Below, piece after piece: positions 15,101-27,100 of a DNA stretch of 64,000 bases. Numbering within the stretch: position 1 is the first letter of the stretch; every line of letters starts with the position of its first letter. Origin of the DNA: Patiria miniata (Eukaryota; Echinodermata; Asteroidea; Valvatida; Asterinidae); contig NW_024037055.1 in the NCBI RefSeq assembly GCF_015706575.1, forward strand, positions 9,648,262 to 9,712,261. The letters are read 5' to 3'. Under the pieces are notes generated by a model, which worked only from the letters and a program-made list of their open reading frames with translations, did no database searches and was not told where the DNA came from. Position numbers and translations under genes: made by a program.

Positions 15101-18100
15101 TCAAATCTTTATCAAAGCTGATATTGGTCAATGAGGGAGATCTGTCAAAACCAAGCACGTGCAAATGTATATTGCATTCAAGTATCAACGGGCGAACAAA
15201 CGATCAATGCTCTCACCTTCAGTCTCAAAAAGTCAAGTACCAAGTCAACTGCTGCGTCAGTTACTTGACCCACAAGGCTATCCAGGTAGCCAGAGATGGT
15301 GCCATCCCCAGGCAGGGAGAAGGTGGTACTGGAGTTGCAGATTGGTATGGGTACATGAGATGCCTGCAGCAGGTGAATGGGTCGACAGGTGCCGTCTATG
15401 CACAGGGTTACTGACACGTCAATTAGGAACTGCTCTGTCAGCTTGTCAACATTAAACCTGATTAAAATTAGTTTAAAAAAAAAACATTAATGCTGCATTT
15501 ATTCACGCTTTTTATCAAAGCATGCATATTCTAGATAACTTTTTCATTAAAAAAAGTGCGCTTCCCTTATCTGCATAGGCCTACTTACGCTATATAAACA
15601 GAGTCACTGATACCAACAACTTTATCCACTCCCCAGTCGTATTCAAAGAGCGTCAGATTTTTGGACCAGGACCCCAGCCCGACAGACAGCTGGAATTCAC
15701 AGGGGTCTAGGAGGGCGTAAGCGGTGGTGGACAGCTGAGCGAAGACCAGGTCAAGGGAGGCACAGCATGTCAGGCCCAGGCAGTGGTCATCCACTGAACA
15801 GGTCAAAAGGCTGGATGAAGACGGTAGCCTTAAGAGTGGACATCCTGAAGAAATAATCAGTATAGAAGCAAAATATATCACTGGGTGCACTTATTTTATT
15901 TTACTGATAATGATACTTTGAACTTGGAACTGATTTCATCCTTGAAGCAAACTCATTTCGCTTACGCAATCAGTGCTTGAAAGTTAACGGCTGTAAAAAA
16001 AAATAGTTCGGAGTAGCATTAAACATTGCCCGATCTGAAAAAGGGTTAGCGCTTCATATTGGACTTTGTTTTTAAGATATGTCACTTACTGTTTTCAATT
16101 GGGGCAGATGTCTCCATTTTACATTGTTGTTTGCCGACATATTGCTGAATTAAAATAAATTAAAACGAGGTTTTAAATTAACAGGTGGCAGAAACGAAAT
16201 AATGCAAAGATTTTCCTTTCAGTCAATATGTGCTATACGGTTCAACTTTTGATAGCGATGCTCACGATACTAGCCTTTGAGAGACAGAAGCAAACGACAA
16301 GTGTATTTAGGAGAAGAAAGTTTTGTAGATAAGCCGAATATGTGAAAAGTCAAGTTGTGCACGGAAACACAACCTAAAATGGTCAATGCTCTAGTATGGA
16401 GCAGTGTTGTAGTCGAGACCGGATAGTCCGAGACCGAGACCAAGACCGAGACCTGAAGATTCGAAACCGAGACCGAGACCGAGACCAGCCCCTTCAAGGC
16501 GGACCGAGACCGAGACCAATATGGTCCGAGACCGAGACCGAGACCGCTGATAATAAATAACAATAGTCGAAATAAAAAACAAGACACGTTATTATAGTTG
16601 ATAGTTGTAACCTTTCTATTCACAAAGATTACAGACCAACATTTTGACCAGTGGCAGTGTTGACAAATTGATACATGCCACCTTACTTGAGCAAAAAGTA
16701 GTTACATTTAATTAAGAAATATGGGCTTTGACATGTTGTCTGCACCTAATCGTGACAAAAGTAAAAAGTTAAAGGCAGATGTTTCATCTGTTATAGCAAC
16801 TCGGATCCTAAACTCCACAGTCACCCCTTGGTTTCAGCTATGACTTCTAACGGATATTTAAAGATGCAATTTTAATTTTACATTGTGCCTCTTTTTTCCT
16901 AAAATAAATATAGGACTTAACTTCTAACAAGACTTGTGTAATTGATTTTAAAAAATGGGAGCTAGAACATGTTAAATTAATTATAAATTTCTGTCATAGA
17001 ATGTGGACTTGTACATGTAGACCCACAAGTTGCGAAGTGGTAGCCAGAATGTGCCAGATTTTTAATTTTTTTCTGAACGGGATTTTAATTTTTGAGGATT
17101 AATGGGGTACTTCAAAATGAGCAGCCAGAAAATGGGGTCTCATCATACACTCTCATGTCAACAGTGAGTGGTAACTGGTAAGAGTGTGCTGGAAAATCAG
17201 GTAGGAAAATTTACTTTTTCTTCAAAATACTGTCCCAAATTAAAGAGAACATTGTTTGGGGTCAAACTAATTTGAAGCACCTCATTTATCATCAGAATAC
17301 AAGTGATTACGCCCACAAGGGTGGGCTAAACTACACAATCCCCGAAAATGGTTGATCCTTATTGCATAAATTGTTACAAGTTTATACTTTGCTTTATGTG
17401 CCCGACTCAACAGATAAATGCCGTTCCTTGTTCCAACTTGTTCCAAATCGTTCAGTGACTGGTACTGCTGCAGCTTTACATGTACTTTGGGGACTTTCCA
17501 AGGTGCAGTCCAGTCCAAACCGACCACGATCTATAACAAGCTTGATCTATGGGCTAGCAAATGTTTTAACTATCAACGGTACTGAACAAAGTGAACAAAA
17601 AGTAATCGATCGAGCTGTAAAAGCTACATATTGCCGGTCTTGACCCGAGACCAGCGAAAATATCGAGACCAAAGGGGACCAAGAATGAGACCACAGCTGC
17701 CGAGATCGAGACCGAGACCGAGACCAGCAAAAAATGGTCTCGAGACCGGTCTCGAGACCGAGACCGGTCTCGAGACCTACAACACTGGTATGGAGCTATT
17801 AATAGTTCATGACTTTTTCTACCAGTTCCATTCTAGCTATTCCAATGTTTAACTTCAGTGCAATCAATTATTTCAAAGTGCTCCTTTACGTAGCCATGAC
17901 CGTCACGTTGTCCATGCATTTTAACAAAAATATTGATTTTTTTGGCCGAGTATACGTACATGTGTATGTACGCTATGTCATCATCATTTATGTAATTTTT
18001 CCAAATTAACAAAGTACACTCTAATGGTTGACAACGTATTTACAAATTGATCGATTTCTGCTTAATACTGGGTCTTCCATTAAGTCTTTTGATCAGAACT

Positions 18101-21100
18101 GATCTCCCATGGGTCCAAATAGGGGTAATAATAAAATAAAACATTATTTGAACATTACAATTGATAGAATCAAATTATTATGTATATTCTCATTGCACAG
18201 TATGAAACAAACATTATTTTAAAAATGGAGACATAAAAAATGCTTTAAATTTAGCGACGAAGCTGTATTAGGGACATGGAAGAAATTATTCTTGCTCCCT
18301 TCAGCTACACAAGTTGTACCTACGTCTTATAAGACGTGCGTAACTACTAATTATTTTAAAGACTTATATTTGGTACTTACGACTTATCTTCTGCGTTCAT
18401 CTTATAATTCCTACGTACAACATATAAATTTAACACTTTTTGTACGTATGACGTTTGCACTTTAACTCGTGCGTATATGACTTAGGTGTCGCACGTAGAA
18501 GATATAAGTTGTACGCACAAGTTACAATTCATAGGTCGTACGTGCGATTACGTAAGTTGAACGTACGTACGATATATAAGTCGTAAGTACGCACGATACA
18601 TAAGTCGTACGTACCTACGATATGTAAGTCTTACGAGGTATAGTTCGTAAGTGCCAGTTATAAGGAAAACGTATGTGTTTAAGGCACACGTACGAGTGCG
18701 TACGAGATATAAGTTTTACTCACGGGGTAATAAGTCATGTCCCTAATACAGCTTTGTACGAACACGTTACCAATGAAGAAGAAAATCTCATTGTAATATG
18801 TACAAACTTTTCTTATGCAAACAGGATGCTTACCTCAATTCCTAGTCTTCGGACACCAGCCTGAATGGCCAACTCCCCAACGTTCCCGGCAAGATCCCGG
18901 GCAAGACCTGCAAAGCTGCCGTCCCCAGGCAGCTCAAAGGAAGCATTGAGGTTACAGAATGGGATAGGGACCAAGGAATCCTGAAGGACTGGTGTGGTCG
19001 TACAGTCACTGTCGATGCAGATGGAGATGTCCAAATTGATCAGGAAGGATTCATCAGCATCAGACTTGTCAATAATCATGCTGTAAAGGAAACACATGTA
19101 ATTTGTAAAATCTGTTTCCTGAGTCCCCCTCAAAGAAACTCCCTCGCTACTGAACATATGTAGCCTACTACCAAACTACTTATTTCTCTGATATCAAGAT
19201 TGCCAAAATCATAATTGTCCTTCAATTCAAGCATGCATGGATTCAGTTAACTTATCATTCAAAATTGTGTAAGGTTCATTGATGCTTAAGCCTCGTAGCA
19301 TGTGGGACACAGACGCAGTGCATTATTTTATAAAACAGGCACATGATACAAATAAAACCCATAAAGCATGGTTTTCTTACTGGTAAAAGATTTCAAACAG
19401 AGCAAAGCCTCAGGGTTGACATTTTTGGGTGATGTGCCTGAGTTAATTAATTTTCTACAAATATGAAAGTTAGACATATAGCTCCAGCGACCAATTGGGC
19501 TTTACATTTGGCGTATTTCCATTTTCGATTCAACAAACCTTAAGGTGACCGACTTCCCGATGGTGACCACCTCCCGCTGACCCCAATGATAGGAGAAGAT
19601 ATTCAGATCCCGACTCCAGCTGCCCAGAATCATCGACAGCTGATAGTTACAAGGATCAAATATGAAGGAGACCTGGGTACTGATAGGAGTGATCCCGGGA
19701 ATGGGAAGCTCCAGACAGCAATCGAACCCTAGACACTTCTCCAGTAGCGTGCAGATCAGGTTCCTTGGAAGGTGGGGTAGTTTGACATTTCTGGGGCAAA
19801 CTAGGAAAATATAAAAACAAACAAATGTTATCGTATCGCTATTTCGTATCTTTCAGCCATATAACAGCACACCCGATTCTACACGAAGATCGGCAAGATA
19901 TAGATTTGTGGCCGTTAGGGAAACTGATCGTTCTGTTGTTAAAATACTACGTTTTAACACAAAGTGTCAGGCAATCTGACTGGAGGCTGGCTATGCCTCT
20001 CGTTTTTTGTGTGTGCCAAATTCCCAAAAAAGTACTTAGTGAGACCGACAAGAATTAAGTGAAATATCCCTTAAACATTGACTTACTCTGTTATTTTACG
20101 TACTGTTTGTAGTTGGCACTTTATCAATCTCAACGCTTAAAACTATCTCTGGTTAAACATAGAAAATAAGAAATATACTACACTATCTGAAAAATAAATT
20201 AAATGGCATCACGAAAGATGTTTAGCTTACTTCTTTTCCAACCGTTCTGTGTTACTTGTGGACGGACGCATGGCAGCCGACTGATGTACTCCTAATATTA
20301 GCAGAACGAATTAATTAGTAAAATGGCAACTAGAGATTACTCACGCTAGTAAATAATAAACCCGTTCATTGTCGGTGAATTTTTTGTGCTTAAATATTGC
20401 TAGGAAATACTTACAAGTAGCCCCAGGTGTTGAAGAATTGCATCAACTGCAGAATCCGCCGCATTCTGACCAACCATCTGCAAGAAGCCTGAAACAGTTC
20501 CATCGCCTGTCGACGGAAGAAGATGTATTAAATGAGTTTCTAACTGCTCTAACTGCAACATTCCTATGTTAGCTAAGATGATTAAACCACTTAAATTGCA
20601 AGTACACGCCTTTGCTTGTGATCCGTAATTCGAACAGAGGCATTTTATTCAAAGCTTACCAGGAAGTGTAAATGTTGCATTCTCGTTGCAGACTGGGATT
20701 GGCACTCGGGTCCTCTTGAGGATGTCGATAGAGGGCGTGATACATTCTGAATCTGGCAGGCACAAGGACAGTGCTAGGTCCAGTACAAACATCTTGTCCT
20801 CAGTCAGCTTATCTATGATGTAGATGAGTGTCACAGCCTTGCCTATCTGGATCTCTTCTTGCGTACCTGGATAAAATATCATAGTTGAACATTACAGCGA
20901 ATCAGTTGCAAGCCTATCGTTCTATTTTGAAATAAATATTTCGTCAAGATGTTTTCTCGCCTTAAATTTCGCACTAAAAATAGATTGAATTTGAACACTG
21001 ACAGTAAAAGTAAAGTCATTTCAATTCAACTTTAGAGCAATATCAGACTTGATACCAACAGCACCACTTTTCACGCCGCACTTACCCCAGTGGTAGTCAA

Positions 21101-24100
21101 ATATGGTGAATGTCAAAGACCACTTTCCAAATCCTATGGACAGCGTGAACTCACACGGATCTAGAAGCAGCCAAATGTTGACTGATAACACAGTGATTTC
21201 TAGATCGAGTTCGGCGCAGCATCGAACTCCCAAGCATCGATATGAAAGCTCACAAGTCACTCCACTGGGCAGCGACTGCAGGCTGACTTCTGTGCAAACT
21301 GAACAGGATAAAATGGCAACGATCAAAGAAAGGCCTGATTCAATTGGCAAACTCAACTAAGTAACTTCCGACAATGTAACAATTCAGGAAATAAAGAAGT
21401 TAGGATAATTAAAAAAGCAACAGAAAAAAAGAGTGCCATTAGACAACAAGCACTAAATTTTAGTTCGCAATTCCTGTTCGTCAATTGGAATACGATACAA
21501 TACGATACATTACATTACCTTACCATACCATACCAAACCATACATACGACGATATGCCATGCCATGTCATACCATGCCATACCCAAGTCTCACCATGCCA
21601 TATGCCATCCCATACGTTCCCATACAATACCATTCCATATCATACCATACAATACCGTATCATTCCATACCATACAAATCATTTATAAAGCGCTCATACT
21701 CATAAATGGTTTCACAGCACTGATCCATAGCTAGAATAATATGAAAACATGAATCGTAAAATATATGCAGAAATATGTTTTCAGGGTATTTCCAAAGCAT
21801 CCAAGGAAGGATACGTGCGGATGTAGTGATGGAAATCATTCCAGAGTCGAGGTAAATGTGCAAGAAATGCTTTGTCACCAGCTGCAGTAAATGGTCTAGG
21901 CACATGGAGCAGGGTCATGTCCAGGCGAAGTCTTGCAGAGTGATGCGGCATGATGAGAGAGCAAAGACAGGTCGGAGCTTTGTTGTTCGGACACTTGTAA
22001 ACGAGACTGAGGACTTTTGAATAGAAATACGTTGCTTGATGGGAAGCCAGTGTATATTTGTTTCAACTTGAATAATTATACCATTGCTGCACTATAATGG
22101 ACGCCCTGGAGATGTTGAATTTGGGATGGTGAGTTTATTCCATAGAGCCGAGAGTTACCGTAATCAGGTCTTGATGCTACTAAAGCTCGGGTGGCATGCT
22201 AACAAGCATTCTTATTAATTTATCCGTATAGTCTATTGCGAGCAATATTGGATAAGTGGTAGCGTAGTCGGCGACGGAGTTTGGACACACGGCGACCCAT
22301 TTTCAATGTAGAGTCGAACTCAACACCAAGACTTTTTGCAGATGATGCAGGAGGAATAGAAAGGTCCGAAATCGTGGGGGGGAGGATATTGATACCTCAA
22401 AGACAGTGGACTAGTCACAACAAGGAATTCAGTTTTGTCACAATTCAGCTTTTTTATGTTTGATGTTAACCATTTCTGTAGGTATAGTACGCATTTGTCG
22501 GGAGAGCGCTGTTCACTGAGACGGGAGTTTTGGGATCAGCAAAGGTACAGTCCAACGTCATCAGCATTATGAATGATGGTGCATACCTTCTTAATGTCTG
22601 ATAACGCCTGACACCGGGCATATAACATAACACAAAAACAGAAACAAGCAAACCATTCGAAACACTCTCCTTACCTTCCTCGTCCTTTGAAACAAGTGCG
22701 CCTGTGTCACACTGTCCATCGTTTATCTTATCTCGAAGCCCAATGAACTCCAAAAAAACGTTGACGGCTTCCTGTCCAGCATTCCGGCCTACCTCATTAA
22801 CAAAATCCCTCAAGTTATTCCCGCCTGTACAAACAAACAGAAAGGCAAACAAGGTATCAGGAGACCGAATCTTACATTCGATCTGTTCATTTTTTATATG
22901 CAGACAACATTATTACCAGAAGCAACAGAAAACAAGCTGATGAAAGACATGAAATGCCTAGGACCTAATTAAAGTTCCTCGCTGATACTTAAACCCACGG
23001 CCTTATGCTGACTTAACAATCCCATTCTGCTCTAATCTCGATCATCGACAATCCTCATTAAGAATCACGTCCTCAATATATTTTTAAGATTTTAAGCAGA
23101 TCCCTACCAACTTTAATTAAACCTTATCTATGAAAAAGTCAACAGTGCAAAAACGTTTGTCTGGCATTTAATGGACCAGCACATTAAACTTATTTGAACA
23201 TCCAATAGACATGTCATTTCCTTATTATTTGAATCTGTTTACCCGGAAGGGCGAATGAGAAGTTAGAGTTGCAGAATGGAATAGGAACTCTGTAGTCCTG
23301 GATGATGTCCACATCAAAGATGCAATCATCGGCGCCTTGACAGATAGATGCCCCAAAGTCAATCTCAAACATCTTCTCCGATTCTAGCTTGTTGATGGAG
23401 TACCTGAGGGTGATTGGACCGATGTTTTGCTGCTCTAGTCGCCCTGTTAACATGCATATTTTAGAGTTCAATAAATTAATTATAGACAAGACACGTATGA
23501 CGTTCTAATGGCAGGGCTTTGAATTTTTTGGGCGAAAACTGTAACAAAATGCCCCTTAACATTGACGTGTTTGTAAAACAGATGAAAAGTAATATTGATT
23601 TTCGCGTAAATGGCGGCCATATTGGATTGCCCAGCATCATTGTAGTTGGTCACTTGGAATGAAGTTTAGTCTTGAAATGATGTTTGATAGGTTGGTCAGA
23701 ATAAACATAGGTTTTGACTCACAGAAATGCATTTCCATGTTTTTATACGTTTTTTTTTAATTCCTTACAGAAATGTCCCATGGGCATCCCATGGGATCCC
23801 ACTGAGGTCCCATGGGATGGGAAACCCGTGGGGTCATCAAGAACACCATGTAAGTTAAAATGATCACCACGGGTGATTTTATGCTTATCGTGGAAAACCC
23901 ATGGGAACTGTTGTCCATGGAGATTGCATGGACAACATGGGAACACCATGGGGATTTTATGAGCTCCATGGGAACATATGGGGATTGTATGGACACCATA
24001 TTCGTAAAATGACCGTGACTCACCCCATTCGTAACTTAACAACAACTTCTTGTACTGCAAGTGCTGAAAGGCAACATACAAAGTGAAATCACAGCCGTCA

Positions 24101-27100
24101 ACTTCCACCAAGACTTTGAACGAGCGGCGGAATTTTAGGTCCTCAATGTTGAGTTCCAGACAGCAGTCTAGACGGAGGCAGTCCTCACGCAGGGAGCAGT
24201 AGGCCACCTTGGCCACCTCCGGGGGAAAAACTGGCAATGTTGAGAACTGACAACCTGTGCAAATCGATACCAATACATTGTAAACAAAACAAAAACCGAT
24301 AATAGTTTGAAGTCATTGTTAATGATGGTAAATTACACAGGTCAGGTGTAACAGGAAAACAATATCAAAAGACGGCAGTAAATGTTGTATTACATTTCTA
24401 CTCACTTCTATCATGCTGAGAAAGTCTGGCTTCCAACTCAATCCTAGTTCCCGTAATTGCAAGTTGCCTCTCCTTCAGAGCAGCAATGAGCTGTGAATGA
24501 CTCATACCAGTTGGCGTTGGGCAGGGTTCTTTACTGCTTATTAATTCCTGAAATGGGAAAAACCTGTCATGAACTTGAGATTGATTTTTTTTATGTATTT
24601 TAAAAAGAAATCTAAACATTGCTGTGACTCTGTGACTTCCCGAATATATACAGAGATGTTTAGGCTGTGTTCATATTCTTCTGTTAGCCTATGGCCTTTT
24701 GGTATTTTTTCTTGTGACTCACTCCATGACGTACATCCTGAAATCATAATCAACCCCCCAGCTGTGTCAAAAGTTTTTTTTGGTCATAGAAATTCATTAC
24801 AAATAATGCAAACCCCCCCCCCCCTCCCCGCTCTGACACCAAAAAATTAAACTGCTAATAATGTCCTCCTGTGCACAAAAACCGGATAGAACCAGCTTGG
24901 TTTGGGGGTATTTGTACACTATGGTGTAATATAGTGTTAACAATCGTCGGATTTGAACAGCGCACCCTAGAAGTATGGTACGAGCCCCCCATTTTGATTT
25001 TTGGAGGCCAAGTGTCCGGACAAAAAAAATGTCGACATTTCAGAATTAGTTGCTGATGAAAACCCCCCGAAAATTAAACTGCTAATAATGTCCGCCAGTG
25101 CACAAAAACGGATAGAGCAAGCTTGGTTAGAGGGTATTGACATTTCAGAATTTGTTGCTGATGACCCCCCCCCCCCCCCTGCAAAAATTCCTGAATCCGC
25201 CCCTGATTGATGATTGCACATTAATTTCGTTCCTAAGCCTCCAACATCGTATAACCTACCTTGGGTATACCAAGCACATCCAGAGCATAGTTCAATGCTG
25301 CCTCTGTTCTTGCTTGCAGTAACTCCTCCCCGGTGTCTTTGAGTAGATTCCTCATAGTAGCACGGCTAAAATACTCCTCAATGTCAACTGCAGATTAATA
25401 TTTTACAAGACATAGTGCGGTTTTTATTTTATAGCATATGTAAACCTTTATTCGGTTCATGAGTCATTCACAAGTAGAATCAGAAGTCAGGTTACAAATA
25501 AAAGAGGATAAACAATGACAAAGGAATGCCACCTCGTGGCTCATTTTGATGACTTGTGTCTAATAATGATAACTGGTGGTGATTTAAAAGTGGTGGCCGT
25601 GCAGCCGCGTTTAAGGCAGAATCCGCCGGAAAAGTAAGGGTAGCACTTGACTAACTAGAAAGGAAGTGGAGACTTGTGACCCCTTGTTTATGTTTTAAAA
25701 ATACAACTGCAATTATTAAATTATGTCAACGGTGGGATTGTGCATACAGTAGTGTTCTATATGGTTTTTCATTTGGATGTCTACTGCTTACTGTCTGGCC
25801 ACGTGATGGTTCCATTCAGATAGCAAAAGGGCAAAGAGATAGCAGAATCTTTCAACACGTGGATAGATGGCAAACAGTCCGCATCTCCAGTCTTTGGGCA
25901 GAGGGCTACGGACATGCTGACAAGTAATTGAGTCCTGCTCTTCTCGATGATGACTCTGGGTGATAAAATAAGCACAGTGCATATATGGATCGTTTCCCAT
26001 CAAATGCATTCATAGATGGTAACCAAACACTCTCAATGGATTCAATAGAAATGGTTATCACTTCCGTAACTATCGTACCAGTCACACCAAATTATTACAT
26101 AACGTTATTTTGATTTACTTCAAAAGTCAAGTCAATAACAACGTTTTTCTTTTTCGAATGTTTTTGCTGTTATTCACAAGAGGACACACCACCATCATCC
26201 AACATTAAATACAAAATACCTGAGATGCAGCTCCATGTCATCAACAAACGGTATGTCAAAGGGCACTGAAACATTCCATTCTTTGCCTAGAGATAAAATA
26301 CATCAAAGTCCAAATATCGTATTAATTTACATACTCTACGTTTCAAAGTCCTCGTTCCCTTTTCCCATTGCGTTCCCTTTTCCCATTGTCTCTACATGCC
26401 TTAACTAACACGGCGACAATGAAACTTACCAAACTCGGTATCCAGGATGTGCTGGGTGTAATTCCAAGAGTTGACCCCAAGTACAAACTGGAACTCGCAA
26501 GGGTCAAAGCGCATGAATGCTTTGAAGGCAAAAGATACCATGAAGAACTTGACGTTCATACAGCACTCCACGCCGAGACAACTAGGATCTATCTTACAGT
26601 ACACATTCTCTGGCAAGGAGACTTGTAGTAGGGGGCAGCCTTGTCAAAGAAAAACAAAACAAAGAAAGTTTCCACGTTACTATGTGTATAAAATTCGTCA
26701 TTAAAAATAATAGGTTAATATGAAAAGTAATAAACTTTTGGTGAACAATGGATGACCAAGCACCAGGCATTCTTCTTCCAAGTTTGCTGGAAAAAACATA
26801 AAAAAACCATGATTAGTAATCATGCGCTGTCGCAATATTGCGTTTAGTAAAAGCGGGTATGATGTAGATGTTGGGATATAAAATGGTGCATGTATTCTTA
26901 ACAACGACGTCACGAATAATTAATCATTCCAAAGACTAAGAGTGTCGTTACAAGGCCAAGCATTAAGTTTTTCCTAAATTGGCCAACTTCTCTGTTGAAT
27001 TGAATGTCCGAAAAACGTCTGCCAGCGCGGAGGATTATGTGTTGAATTGGGAAGCAATAATTTTGAAATGTGTTTAAGCATCAAAAGAATATCATGTTTC

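Noticed and set aside
15124..15455. Two overlapping plus-strand frames of 96-98 residues
   Set aside because: Shadows of the module 5 part B exon on the minus strand.
16391..16623. Frames rich in Arg-Ser or Gly-Leu
   Set aside because: Translations of the GAGACC hexamer array of the hAT-like element.
18300..18730. CRISPR-like array of about 20-bp repeats
   Set aside because: Eukaryotic intron; units are contiguous, degenerate and self-complementary, without unique spacers.
21485..21688. His/Thr/Tyr-Pro repeat frame
   Set aside because: Translation of the CCATA microsatellite.
23757..24023. His/Met/Pro-rich frame next to module 2
   Set aside because: Translation of the CCATGG minisatellite past the exon's donor; not coding.
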